Source: JAWXBR01 sp046595995
Lineage (GTDB): Bacteria; Bacteroidota; Ignavibacteria; Kapaibacteriales; Kapaibacteriaceae
Direction of reading: 5' to 3'
Assembly: GCA_046595995.1 (NCBI GenBank)
Contig: JBKJNB010000083.1
Span: 1-64,000, forward strand
DNA: 64,000 nucleotides
Shown here: piece by piece, positions 42,918 through 51,559 of the stretch
How the letters are laid out: the number at the start of each line of letters is the position of its first letter
Position numbering within the stretch: position 1 is the stretch's first letter
The notes under the pieces: model-generated
Told to the model about the DNA's origin: nothing
The model's input: the letters and a program-made list of their open reading frames with translations, nothing else
The model's database searches: none
Program-made: the position numbers and the translations under genes

Positions 42918-43418
42918 ATGAACTCCATGCGTCTCAGTAGGATAGCCTCATCCATTCTGGTTCTGTTCACCACCGTGAATGTTTATAGCCAGGAGTCTCC
43001 GGCACGTTTCGCTGCATACTTCGAGGGCGCCGGGGCAGGGTTTTCGCTGATCGCACTACATGCCGAGGTTCTCATAAGGGAAAGCGACGCGCAGGATCAG
43101 CAGGTTCGCTTATCCATCGGTATGGGTGGAGCAGACATAGGTCATGGAAGTGTACCCATCTACATGAAAGGTCTCTTGTTCGGTCCGAACAATTGGATGG
43201 AATTCAGTGCAGGCGTGACGTACATCCATACGTTCGTTACCGCCAACCCCATATTACCAACCTCGACCAGCAGGATTTACCCGGGTCTGATTATCGGCTA
43301 TCGCCAACAGCCAAGAGAAGGAGGATTTTTGTTTCGACTCACCTTTAATCCAAAGCTCGACACAGGCACCTCGGAACTCCTCTTCGGGGCAGGCATGTCG
43401 CTGGGCTGGGCATTCTGA
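42918..43418 (+). CDS. Small secreted beta-rich protein, probably outer membrane
   Basis: This 166-residue protein has a signal peptide (about 1-26, ending VNVYS). It is followed by short Gly-rich amphipathic strands: YFEGAGAGFSLIALHAEVLI, VRLSIGMGGADIG, WMEFSAGVTYIHTF, YPGLIIGYRQQP, FLFRLTFNP and LLFGAGMSLGWAF. The terminal Phe and strand pattern suggest an eight-stranded outer-membrane barrel. Function unknown. Confidence 0.7.
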   Translation: MNSMRLSRIASSILVLFTTVNVYSQESPARFAAYFEGAGAGFSLIALHAEVLIRESDAQDQQVRLSIGMGGADIGHGSVPIYMKGLLFGPNNWMEFSAGVTYIHTFVTANPILPTSTSRIYPGLIIGYRQQPREGGFLFRLTFNPKLDTGTSELLFGAGMSLGWAF

Positions 43419-43447
43419 CCCCCCTGCTCCATCCACGATTTCTTGCC

Positions 43448-43455
43448 TATCTTTG
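43448..43455 (+). promoter_or_regulatory. TAnnTTTG promoter box before rpoZ
   Basis: TATCTTTG lies 37 bases before the rpoZ ATG. The intervening leader contains TTGGAG close to the start codon as a ribosome site. Confidence 0.55.
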
Positions 43456-43492
43456 TGGTTCTTCTGCATCCCCCTCGCCAATTTGGAGTTTC

Positions 43493-43807
43493 ATGAGCAC
43501 ATACATCGTCAACCCCGTGGTCGTTCGGATGGAAGAGTCGGCCCGCGGCTCCATCTACAAATCAATCATTGCCATGGGCTTGCGTGCACGCCAGATTAAC
43601 GATCAGATTAAGACGCAGATATCGGAACGTATGGCTGACGTGATTATCGACACCGATGAAACAGAAGGTCCGAACCTCGACCAGATTGCCATCAGCAAAG
43701 AGTTCGACGTGATCCCGAAGCCCACATTCCTTGCTATGAAGGAAATGCTGGACCGAAAGATCCACATGCTCAATGACGATGTCCCAGTTGTTCCTGCTAG
43801 CGAATAA
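43493..43807 (+). CDS. rpoZ: RNA polymerase omega subunit
   Basis: This 104-residue protein matches the Bacteroidota/Chlorobi form of omega: RGSIYKSIIAMGLRARQINDQIKT corresponds to the conserved segment that binds the RNA polymerase beta-prime C terminus. It precedes coaBC, a gene order common to many bacteria. Here a strong terminator separates them, so most rpoZ transcripts would stop first. Confidence 0.88.
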   Translation: MSTYIVNPVVVRMEESARGSIYKSIIAMGLRARQINDQIKTQISERMADVIIDTDETEGPNLDQIAISKEFDVIPKPTFLAMKEMLDRKIHMLNDDVPVVPASE

Positions 43808-43838
43808 CGGCTCCGGCTCCTCTAACGAATTTCGATAC

Positions 43839-43872
43839 TGGCCATCCCGGACAACCGCGGTGGCCATTTTTT
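43839..43872 (+). terminator. Rho-independent terminator after rpoZ
   Basis: TGGCCATCCCGG and CCGCGGTGGCCA form a 12-bp stem with one mismatch and one G-T pair around a 4-base loop, followed by six T residues. It lies 31 bases past the rpoZ stop and 20 bases before the coaBC start. Confidence 0.9.
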
Positions 43873-43875
43873 ATA

Positions 43876-43903
43876 CGATGAACATTCTTCGATGAACATT
43901 CTG
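43876..43903 (+). repeat. 14-bp tandem duplication at the coaBC start
   Basis: CGATGAACATTCTT (43876-43889) is followed directly by CGATGAACATTCTG. Each copy carries an ATG. The first opens a five-codon ORF (M-N-I-L-R) whose TGA overlaps the coaBC ATG at 43892 in an ATGA arrangement. Confidence 0.92.
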
Positions 43904-45163
43904 CTCGGCATAACAGGCAGTATCGCTGCTTACAAAACTCCATGGCTGGTGCGCGACCTCCGACGCGCCGGACATGACGTGCGCGTTGTGATGACGCCTT
44001 CCGCCACGCGCTTCGCATCGCCCCTTGCGCTTCAGGCCGTTTCTCTACACGACGTAATCGTCGACGCTTTCGACCCCACAATTCAAGATGGCGGATCGTG
44101 GCACGTACACCTTGCGCATTGGGCACACCTGATGCTTATTGCACCATGCTCGGCCACGACACTTGCACGCCTTGCCACCGGACTCACCGATACTGCCGTG
44201 AGCCTCGTTGCAGCATCGCTGCCATCGACAACACCACTGCTTGTAGCTCCGGCAATGGACGCAGACATGTGGAGTCTGGCATCAACAAAACGCAACGTTG
44301 CTAGCATTCTTGCCGATGGTGTGATTGTTATTCCACCCGCAACAGGAGACCTGGCAAGCGGACTCGTTGGTGAAGGACGTCTCCCAGAGTTCTCTGCAAT
44401 CGTTGCGCTGGTGCAAACGCATCAAGGCACTTCAGACGAAGCGACCCTCCCTACTCTTGATGCACACCGGAAAGGGGCTTGGTCGTTAAGGGGCAAACAC
44501 GTTGTAATTACGGCGGGGCCTACGCATGAGGCAATCGATGATGTACGGTTCGTATCGAACGCTTCTTCGGGCCTCATGGGATACGCATTGGCCGAAGCAG
44601 CACGCGACCGCGGCGCAATCGTGACCCTTGTCAGCGGACCCGTTACGCTACACGCACCGGTCGGTGTCGACACTGTGTGCGTGACGTCAGCAGAACAGAT
44701 GTTTGATGCAGTGATGAACTGCCGCAACGTGGACGTGTATGTGATGGCTGCTGCAGTCGCAGATTTCACACCAGTGAGTCGCATAGAAGGAAAGATGAAG
44801 AAGGAGGAGACCCTTACCGAAGGGACCCTTACCATAGAATTCAAGAAAACAAAAGACATACTCGCCGCTGTAGGTTCCAACAAGCGCGATGGTCAAATCG
44901 TTGTGGGCTTTGCTCTAGAAACCACCGACCTCGTCACTCACGCACAAGACAAACTCATTCGAAAACACGCCGATATCATCGTTGCCAATCAGGCAGGTGT
45001 ACACCGCAGCGGCTTCGGCACTGCGGAGAACACCATCACGATCCTTGCGCATAGTCAGGAGCCCCTTGCCTATCCGCCAATGAACAAGCGAGCATGCGCA
45101 GAGGTGATACTCGACGCAGTGCTTCTGGTGCGCGAGAAAAACACGAAGGGAGACCAGCAATGA
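43892..45163 (+). CDS. coaBC: Bifunctional CoaBC (PPC decarboxylase/synthetase)
   Basis: This 423-residue enzyme catalyses two steps of CoA synthesis. CoaC part (about 1-180, flavoprotein): GITGSIAAYKTPWLVRDL, the catalytic His in SWHVHLAHWA, and VAPAMDADMW. CoaB part (about 190-420): VVITAGPTHEAIDDVRFVSN, then SSGLMGYALAEAA, where many homologues have SSGKMG. MAAAVADFTP and VGFALETTD are also present. An ATGA overlap links it to the ABC-F gene. A 14-bp duplication creates a minimal ORF overlapping its start. Confidence 0.96.
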   Translation: MNILLGITGSIAAYKTPWLVRDLRRAGHDVRVVMTPSATRFASPLALQAVSLHDVIVDAFDPTIQDGGSWHVHLAHWAHLMLIAPCSATTLARLATGLTDTAVSLVAASLPSTTPLLVAPAMDADMWSLASTKRNVASILADGVIVIPPATGDLASGLVGEGRLPEFSAIVALVQTHQGTSDEATLPTLDAHRKGAWSLRGKHVVITAGPTHEAIDDVRFVSNASSGLMGYALAEAARDRGAIVTLVSGPVTLHAPVGVDTVCVTSAEQMFDAVMNCRNVDVYVMAAAVADFTPVSRIEGKMKKEETLTEGTLTIEFKKTKDILAAVGSNKRDGQIVVGFALETTDLVTHAQDKLIRKHADIIVANQAGVHRSGFGTAENTITILAHSQEPLAYPPMNKRACAEVILDAVLLVREKNTKGDQQ

Positions 45164-47097
45164 TCTCCCTAACTAATGTTACAATGGACCTTGGTGTACG
45201 TTTGCTCTTTAGCAACGTAACGTTCCTCATTCAGCGTGGTGACCGCATAGGACTGGTCGGACGCAATGGTGCCGGCAAGTCCACACTCCTGCACATAATG
45301 TCCGGCGAGCGCAATGCGACAAGTGGACACGTCGGAAAACAGAATGGCATTTCGATCGGACTACTTTCGCAAGACCTTACACTCGACCTCGGCTCGACGC
45401 TACGCGAGACGGCGATGCAAGCCTTTACCGAAGTGCTTGCTCTGCACGACCGCATCGAAGCGCTGCAGGTAGAACTTGTTGAACGCACGGACTATGAAAC
45501 CGACTCCTACATGGATGTGGTGCAGGGCCTTACCGACAGCAATGACATGTATGAGCGCAAAGGTGGCAACACCATGCATGCCGATATAGAGCGCATCCTT
45601 ACCGGTCTCGGCTTTGAACCTGGCGATCTCGACAAGAGCCTGACCGAGTTTAGCGGCGGCTGGCAGATGCGCGCCGAACTCGGACGTCTTCTGCTGCAAC
45701 GTCCTGACTGTCTTCTGCTCGATGAGCCCACGAACCACCTAGACATCGACTCTGTTCGATGGCTCGAGGACTTCTTAAGGGGCTACGATGGGGCTATCGT
45801 ACTTGTATCCCATGACAGAACATTCCTCGACAACGTAACGAACCGCACGATTGAGATTACACGTTCACGCGTGTACGACATACCTGCCTCGTACTCTGAC
45901 TACGAAGAGATTCGTTCGGAGCGCCTCGATCAGCAGAAGGCGGCTCACGTGCATCAGCAACGTGAACGCGAGCGTGTGCAGAAGTGGGTAGACCGCTTTC
46001 GATACAAAGCAACGTTTGCGACACGCGTGCAATCGCGTATCAAGCACCTTCAAAAGATGGAGGAAGTCGAGGTCGATGATGTCGATGGTTCTTCGATGCA
46101 GTTCAAATTTCCTCCCGCGCCTCGCTCGGGTCGCGTTGTTGTTGACTGCGTTGACTTACAGAAGCATTACGGACCCAAGCACGTTCTGCGCAACATCAAC
46201 TTTGCCATGGAACGCCAAGAGAAGGTGGCATTTATTGGCAAGAATGGTGAGGGCAAGACGACGCTGGCAAAAATCATTGCTGGCCTGGAGCCCGCTACGG
46301 GTGGTGAATGTATTATTGGTTACAACACCATGGTGGGCTATTACGCTCAGCACCAGGCCGACATGTTGGGCGGTCACAACTCTGTGTACGAAGTAATGGA
46401 GCAAGCAGCGCCCCCTGAAATGCGTCCGCGCATTCGTGCACTCTTAGGCGCATTCCTATTCAGCGGCGACGATATAAACAAAAAAGTAAGCGTGTTGTCG
46501 GGTGGCGAGAAGTCGCGCCTAGCTCTCGCACGGCTTCTTTTGCAGCCGACTAATTTGCTCATCCTGGATGAGCCCACGAACCACCTTGATATGTTGTCGA
46601 AGGAAGTGCTCAAGCAAGCACTCATGAAGTATGATGGTGCCATGATTGTTGTTTCGCACGATCGCGACTTTCTCGACACACTTACCGATAAGGTTATTGC
46701 GTTCCGCCGCGGCGAACTCATCGAGTACATAGGCGATATCGACGTGTATTTGCAGTCGCTTTCGCAACCGCAAGCGGCAGCACTGAAACCCGTTCCTGTA
46801 GAGGCGCCATCGTTGCCTCCTGTAGTGAAGAACAAGAGGCTGGGGCCAGGCGCACCGAATAGCGAGAAAGACCGCAAGCGCATTGAAAAGCGCATCGCTG
46901 AGATTGAGCTAAAGTCGTCGGTGCTCGAGAAGCAGCAACAAGACTTAGAACTACAGCTTGCAAAACCAGAGCTATACAAAGACCCGGACACACAAAAGCG
47001 ACTCATGTCGGAATACGAAACGGTTAAGCGCGGCGTCTCGACGCTGACTGACGAATGGGAATCTTGTCAAGAACAACTAGAAGAGGCAACAACGTGA
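45160..47097 (+). CDS. ABC-F family ATPase
   Basis: This 645-residue protein has two fused ABC ATPase domains without membrane segments. Walker A motifs are GRNGAGKST and GKNGEGKTT; signatures are EFSGGWQMRAELGRLLL and LSGGEKSRLALARLLL; Walker B motifs are LLLDEPTNHLD and LILDEPTNHLD. The C-terminal coiled coil (about 575-640) suggests a Uup/YdiF-like member. ABC-F proteins act on ribosomes to relieve stalling, and some confer antibiotic resistance. The start is the ATG in an ATGA overlap with coaBC. Confidence 0.95.
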   Translation: MISLTNVTMDLGVRLLFSNVTFLIQRGDRIGLVGRNGAGKSTLLHIMSGERNATSGHVGKQNGISIGLLSQDLTLDLGSTLRETAMQAFTEVLALHDRIEALQVELVERTDYETDSYMDVVQGLTDSNDMYERKGGNTMHADIERILTGLGFEPGDLDKSLTEFSGGWQMRAELGRLLLQRPDCLLLDEPTNHLDIDSVRWLEDFLRGYDGAIVLVSHDRTFLDNVTNRTIEITRSRVYDIPASYSDYEEIRSERLDQQKAAHVHQQRERERVQKWVDRFRYKATFATRVQSRIKHLQKMEEVEVDDVDGSSMQFKFPPAPRSGRVVVDCVDLQKHYGPKHVLRNINFAMERQEKVAFIGKNGEGKTTLAKIIAGLEPATGGECIIGYNTMVGYYAQHQADMLGGHNSVYEVMEQAAPPEMRPRIRALLGAFLFSGDDINKKVSVLSGGEKSRLALARLLLQPTNLLILDEPTNHLDMLSKEVLKQALMKYDGAMIVVSHDRDFLDTLTDKVIAFRRGELIEYIGDIDVYLQSLSQPQAAALKPVPVEAPSLPPVVKNKRLGPGAPNSEKDRKRIEKRIAEIELKSSVLEKQQQDLELQLAKPELYKDPDTQKRLMSEYETVKRGVSTLTDEWESCQEQLEEATT

Positions 47098-47810
47098 AGA
47101 ACTTCATTATGAATACTAGCATAACATGTCTTGCACTTGTATGCATCGTCTCTCTCTCCAGCGCACAACAAATCGATATGCGTCGCATGGTAACCGTGGA
47201 AGGCGAAGCCGAAGCCTTTGTGCCACCAGACCGTGCTAGTGTAGAACTCGGTGTCGAGACCGAAGGTAGAGATGCAGAAGACGTAAAGTCCGACAACGAC
47301 AAGGTCATGCGTAAGCTAATCGCCGAACTAAAAAAAGTCGGCATCGATCCGCTCGATATGCAGACATCGATGGTCTCACTTCAGCCCATCTATAATTGGA
47401 AGCCAGACGGCGCGCGTGAGTTCGTGAAATTTCAAATGCGCAATACGCTGCATGTAACGATCAAGGATCTCACGAAACTCGACGCAGTGATGGACGTTAG
47501 CATCGATGTTGGTGGCAACATCATGCAGAACATCAACTTTTCCCTAAGCACCTCGAAGAACGTCCGTGACGATCTACGCGTGCAAGCTGCCCGCGACGCA
47601 AAGCGCAAGGCAGAGGCCCTCGCAACTGCCGTTGGCTCGCGCGCCGGGAAGCCCCTTACTATCATCGCTAATGAGTACAATCAGCAACCACGTATGATGC
47701 GTGAGATGATGATGAGTAAAGATGCAAATCAAGACGGGGGTGGCCCGTCGGTCGCAACTGGTCAGCTCCACATGCGCGTAACTGTTAACGCTACGTTCGA
47801 GTTGGAGTAA
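47094..47810 (+). CDS. Secreted SIMPL-domain protein (DUF541)
   Basis: This 238-residue protein starts with GTG in a GTGA overlap with the ABC-F gene. It has a signal peptide (about 1-24, ending LSSA), then the SIMPL fold: VTVEGEAEAFVPPDRASVELGVET, KVGIDPLDMQTSMVSLQPIY, FQMRNTLHVTI and a C-terminal LHMRVTVNATFELE. Family members are periplasmic or surface proteins; several form multimeric rings. The role here is unknown. Confidence 0.92.
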   Translation: MKNFIMNTSITCLALVCIVSLSSAQQIDMRRMVTVEGEAEAFVPPDRASVELGVETEGRDAEDVKSDNDKVMRKLIAELKKVGIDPLDMQTSMVSLQPIYNWKPDGAREFVKFQMRNTLHVTIKDLTKLDAVMDVSIDVGGNIMQNINFSLSTSKNVRDDLRVQAARDAKRKAEALATAVGSRAGKPLTIIANEYNQQPRMMREMMMSKDANQDGGGPSVATGQLHMRVTVNATFELE

Positions 47811-48535
47811 TGCTCAACGGCAAGAAGATTGTTGTTGTTCTGCCCGCATACAACGCATCGAAGACGCTCGAGCGAACGTATCGCGAGATACCGTTCGAAA
47901 TGGTGGACGAGGTTGTGCTTGTAGACGATCACTCGCCCGATGATACCATGCAGGTCGCTCGCGACTTGGGCATTGTGCACATCGTGCGGCATGACAATAA
48001 CAAAGGTTACGGCGGCAACCAAAAAACGTGCTACTCCACAGCACTGACGCTTGGTGCCGACATCGTCGTGATGCTGCATCCAGATTATCAGTACACACCA
48101 AAACTCATCCCAGCGATGGCGTGGATTATCGCCAACGATGTTTACCCTGTTGTACTTGCATCGCGCATACTTGGTAATGGGGCCAGGAAAGGGGGCATGC
48201 CACTTTACAAGTACATCGCCAACCGTTTGTTGACGTTTACTCAGAACCTACTCGTGGGACAAAAACTTTCAGAGTATCACACTGGCTATCGGGCATTCTC
48301 GCGAGAAGTGCTCGAGAGCATTGACTGGCAATCGAACTCAGACGACTTCGTGTTCGACAACGAGATGCTTTCACAGATCATCCTCGCGGGTTACGAGATT
48401 GGTGAAGTGACTTGTCCGACGAAGTACTTTGACGATGCATCGAGTATTAATTTTCGTCGCAGTGTGCAATACGGACTGGGCGTGTTACGCGTCAGCGCTG
48501 TTCATGCGGTTAAACGTCTCGGAGGTCGCTTATGA
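47810..48535 (+). CDS. Family 2 glycosyltransferase (DPM1-like)
   Basis: This 241-residue GT-A enzyme shares one base with the upstream stop (TAATG). Motifs are VVLPAYNASKTLERTYREIP, VDDHSPDDT, NKGYGGNQKT and the metal-binding MLHPDYQYTP (HPD in place of DAD). FQ/FDNEMLSQII-like catalytic residues are present in SDDFVFDNEMLSQI. It lacks membrane segments. It probably transfers a sugar from a nucleotide donor to a lipid or glycan; the acceptor is unknown. Confidence 0.92.
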   Translation: MLNGKKIVVVLPAYNASKTLERTYREIPFEMVDEVVLVDDHSPDDTMQVARDLGIVHIVRHDNNKGYGGNQKTCYSTALTLGADIVVMLHPDYQYTPKLIPAMAWIIANDVYPVVLASRILGNGARKGGMPLYKYIANRLLTFTQNLLVGQKLSEYHTGYRAFSREVLESIDWQSNSDDFVFDNEMLSQIILAGYEIGEVTCPTKYFDDASSINFRRSVQYGLGVLRVSAVHAVKRLGGRL

Positions 48536-49104
48536 TACGTTCCGCAGTTAGTCTCAGAACGTTTGTTCTCACGCTTTGCAGTCTCGTTCTCTTTGCGAGC
48601 GCCCTCGCCACAGAAGCATCCGCACAACCCACTGACTTTGTCCGTTATGGCAACGAGGCGCTCAACCAACGCAAATACGAGATCGCCATCGAATACTACA
48701 ACAAGGCGATTCTATTTCAACAGAAATCGCCGCAGGCAATCTTCAATCGCGGTATTGCATACAGCCGTCTAGGTAAGGACTCACTCGCACTATCCGACTA
48801 CTCGACATATCTGGAACTCTTCCCAGACAATCCAACGACATACACAGCTCGTGGAGTGTTATATCACAAAATGGGTCGTAAAGTCGAAGCTGTTTCTGAC
48901 CTGACACGAGCACTAAAGCGCGATTCTGCTAACGGGCTTGCGTGGGCTGTACTCGGAGACACATACCTCACCATGGACATGGAAGCCAAAGCTCTAGATG
49001 CGTGGAAGAACAGTGTTGAGCACGACCCTAAAGGACCCTATGCTCAACATGTGCTGGAACAGATAGCGCGACTCAGCAAGTCGGTGTCCCCAACGAACAA
49101 GTAG
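48532..49104 (+). CDS. Secreted tetratricopeptide-repeat protein
   Basis: This 190-residue protein overlaps the glycosyltransferase gene by ATGA. It has a signal peptide (about 1-31, ending ASA) and four TPR units from residue 38 on (NEALNQRKYEIAIEYYNKAI, AIFNRGIAYSRLGKDSLAL, YTARGVLYHKMGRKVEAV, AWAVLGDTYLTMDMEAKAL). The following gene encodes a longer paralogue with the same leader and repeats. It probably acts as a periplasmic scaffold. Confidence 0.88.
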   Translation: MIRSAVSLRTFVLTLCSLVLFASALATEASAQPTDFVRYGNEALNQRKYEIAIEYYNKAILFQQKSPQAIFNRGIAYSRLGKDSLALSDYSTYLELFPDNPTTYTARGVLYHKMGRKVEAVSDLTRALKRDSANGLAWAVLGDTYLTMDMEAKALDAWKNSVEHDPKGPYAQHVLEQIARLSKSVSPTNK

Positions 49105-49132
49105 CCTAACCCCGTCAACACCGGAGACCGCC

Positions 49133-50371
49133 ATGGTGCAGAGATTCTATCTACTGGCCGCCCTTTTCATTATCGCTGTCTCAGCCACAAGCGCACAGAC
49201 AGACTACATCGGCGAGGGCAACACGCTCCTGAACGAGCGCCGTTACGAACTTGCGGTTGAAGCCTACACGAAGGCAATTGCCAACCAACCAAAGTCTACG
49301 GCGGCTTATTATAATCGAGCCCTTGCCTATACGATGATGAAGCGTGGAGACCTTGCGCTTGCCGATCTCGAAACGGTATTGCAGTTAGACCCCAAACACA
49401 CCGACGCCCTGATTCAGCGTTCGTATCTGTATGGCGAAAAAGAGCGGTTCTCAGATGCTCTGAACGATTTGAATACTGCGCTCTCAATCGACAGTACAAA
49501 CGCCTTCATTTACTTCAATCGTGCACAGACATACGCACGGCAGAAGCGCATCGAAGAAGCCATTGCAGATTACAATCGCAGTATTGCTATAAAGCCAGAC
49601 GTGCAGGCGTATATCGGACGAGCAACGGCGCATCTGAGCACCAACCAGGCACGCCTGGCGCTTTCCGACGTAGAGTATGCCCTAAAAATCGACTCGATGA
49701 ATGCGCTTGCTTGGCTTTCACGCGGTGAAGCGTACATGGCAATGAACGTCGCAGACTCGGCGCTATGGGCATGGAGACGTAGTTCTGTGATTGATCCGCA
49801 AAGCCCGTACGCGGGTTATCTGGCTGACCAGATGGCAGTGATGAGTGCTGACGAGATGGGTCTGCGTGATTCGATGTTCACGGATGCCGCGAGGCAAATC
49901 GCAATTATTCTGCCTCGCTCATGGCACTCCGCTTCAAGCGACGATGGCGGTACTGTTACGTTCCGCATCGCAAGACAGCCACTTGCTTCTGCAACAGATT
50001 CGTATGCTGAAGGAATCACGATACGATACTACCGGAAGGCGAGTCAGTTCGTGTCAGACAAGAACCCGACACCAGAGATGATGCTGAAGTCATGGAGCGC
50101 AACGAACCTCGCTGCGTCGAAGTCGCTTACGTCGTACAACGTAATCCGTCTAGAGCCCCTTACCATCCCAGGCTGGACTGGTGAATTGCGCGAGATTGCA
50201 ATTCAACCTGCCGCCGACGGCTATCGCATCCATCAGTTCGAGGCCTTGTTGGCACGTCCGGATGAGCTCGTAACCGTCGTCGCAGAAGTGGCCGAGCCTT
50301 TGTGGTCCGTCTATCATCAACGGTTGTTGAACGCCATCCGCACGATCAAACTGCCTGTCAAGGGCTACTAG
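49133..50371 (+). CDS. Secreted TPR protein with C-terminal alpha/beta domain
   Basis: This 412-residue protein has a signal peptide (about 1-22, ending TSA) and about six TPR units (25-235). They begin GNTLLNERRYELAVEAYTKAI, which closely follows the start of the neighbouring shorter TPR protein. The C-terminal domain (about 245-405, IAIILPRSWHSASSDD ... LLNAIRTIKLP) resembles PsbP/DUF1795-like domains, as in the 37554-38576 lipoprotein. It ends 13 bases before the dCTP deaminase start. Confidence 0.88.
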   Translation: MVQRFYLLAALFIIAVSATSAQTDYIGEGNTLLNERRYELAVEAYTKAIANQPKSTAAYYNRALAYTMMKRGDLALADLETVLQLDPKHTDALIQRSYLYGEKERFSDALNDLNTALSIDSTNAFIYFNRAQTYARQKRIEEAIADYNRSIAIKPDVQAYIGRATAHLSTNQARLALSDVEYALKIDSMNALAWLSRGEAYMAMNVADSALWAWRRSSVIDPQSPYAGYLADQMAVMSADEMGLRDSMFTDAARQIAIILPRSWHSASSDDGGTVTFRIARQPLASATDSYAEGITIRYYRKASQFVSDKNPTPEMMLKSWSATNLAASKSLTSYNVIRLEPLTIPGWTGELREIAIQPAADGYRIHQFEALLARPDELVTVVAEVAEPLWSVYHQRLLNAIRTIKLPVKGY

Positions 50372-50373
50372 CG

Positions 50374-50381
50374 TATTTTTG
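50374..50381 (+). promoter_or_regulatory. TAnnTTTG promoter box before dcd, near-leaderless
   Basis: TATTTTTG ends three bases before the dcd ATG at 50385 and just after the upstream stop. If used, it gives a leaderless mRNA for dcd. Confidence 0.5.
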
Positions 50382-50384
50382 TGG

Positions 50385-50936
50385 ATGATTCTTACCGACA
50401 GTGAAATCTTGGATGGCATTGCCAACCGCTCTATCGTCATCGAACCATTTGATCAGTCTTGCCTTGGGTCTAATTCATACGACGTGCATCTAGGTCGCAC
50501 GTTAGCCGAGTACGACGATCCGATACTGGATGCCCGACGTCACAACACTATTACGACGTTCGAGATTCCAGCCGACGGATATGTACTGGAGCCAAATCGG
50601 CTTTACCTCGGCGTAACAGAAGAATACACAGAGACACACGCACACGTGCCGTTTCTCGAAGGCAAGTCTAGCGTTGGACGACTCGGCATAGATATTCACG
50701 CCACAGCAGGCAAAGGCGATATTGGCTTTTGCAACTATTGGACACTAGAGATAAGCGTGAAGTTGCCCGTGCGCGTGTACGCAGGAATGCCAGTCGGCCA
50801 GCTTATTTACTTTCTTGTGCAAGGCACGGTTATCAATCCGTACAGCAGCAAACCTTCGGCGAAGTACAACGCAAAGGCGAACATTCCGGTTGAGTCGATG
50901 ATGTGGAAGAACTTCCCTGCGGAAGAGAAGACATGA
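50385..50936 (+). CDS. dcd: dCTP deaminase
   Basis: This 183-residue trimeric enzyme converts dCTP to dUTP, supplying dUMP for thymidylate synthesis. Motifs are MILTDSEILDGI, CLGSNSYDVHLG, FLEGKSSVGRLGIDIHATAG with the catalytic Arg and Glu region, and GDIGFCNYWTLEISV. I choose the ATG at 50385 over an in-frame TTG six bases earlier. The stop overlaps the following lipoprotein gene by ATGA. Confidence 0.95.
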   Translation: MILTDSEILDGIANRSIVIEPFDQSCLGSNSYDVHLGRTLAEYDDPILDARRHNTITTFEIPADGYVLEPNRLYLGVTEEYTETHAHVPFLEGKSSVGRLGIDIHATAGKGDIGFCNYWTLEISVKLPVRVYAGMPVGQLIYFLVQGTVINPYSSKPSAKYNAKANIPVESMMWKNFPAEEKT

Positions 50937-51559
50937 GGACAGCGCTGATGCTTTGCGTAATTGTTCTGGGCGTCTTCATGCTAAACGCATGCGAGGAAGA
51001 TGCAGACGGTCGTGCAGACGCGAAAGACTACGACGAAGCAGCGTTACTAGAGGCGCGTGATGAGAAGGACAAAGCGTTTCGCACATCATCGGATAGTCCG
51101 ATACCCAAAAACCAACGTGCATCCTTCGCCGGACTTCGCTTTTACGATCCTAGCGTCGATTACTATATACACGCCGCCGTAGCATGGCACATGCCCGCCG
51201 ACACTGTTATTATAGGTACGACGATGGGCGGCGATGAACGAAAAGCAATTCGTGCCGCTACGTTATCCTTTACACTGAACGGCGAGACGTCGAAGCTTAC
51301 GGGCTATCGCTTTATCGACACGCCAACTCCCTATGAGGGCATGTTGTTTGTGCCGTTCCGTGACGCAACAAACGGCTTTGCCACCTATGAGGCGGGCCGG
51401 TATCTGGATGTGCCTATCGAGCAGGGTGACGATTCGGTTGCAGTAGACTTCAACACGGCATATCATCCGCTATGTCTCTTCAACCATTTGTACTCATGCC
51501 CCTTACCGCCCCCTGAGAACACACTTCGATATAGCGTCGAAGCGGGAGAGAAAAAATGA
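50933..51559 (+). CDS. Hypothetical lipoprotein
   Basis: This 208-residue protein has a leader MRTALMLCVIVLGVFMLNAC with a lipobox at the end, followed by an acidic linker (EEDADGRADAKDYDEAALLEAR). A beta-rich domain follows with Tyr-rich strands (LRFYDPSVDYYIHAAVAW, PYEGMLFVPFRDATNGFATY). I do not recognise the family. It is linked to dcd and to the next lipoprotein gene by ATGA overlaps. Confidence 0.75.
   Translation: MRTALMLCVIVLGVFMLNACEEDADGRADAKDYDEAALLEARDEKDKAFRTSSDSPIPKNQRASFAGLRFYDPSVDYYIHAAVAWHMPADTVIIGTTMGGDERKAIRAATLSFTLNGETSKLTGYRFIDTPTPYEGMLFVPFRDATNGFATYEAGRYLDVPIEQGDDSVAVDFNTAYHPLCLFNHLYSCPLPPPENTLRYSVEAGEKK

Noticed and set aside
46374..47006. A 210-codon reverse-strand frame opposite the ABC-F gene.
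   Set aside because: It is the antisense of clear Walker and signature motifs and has no homologous features.
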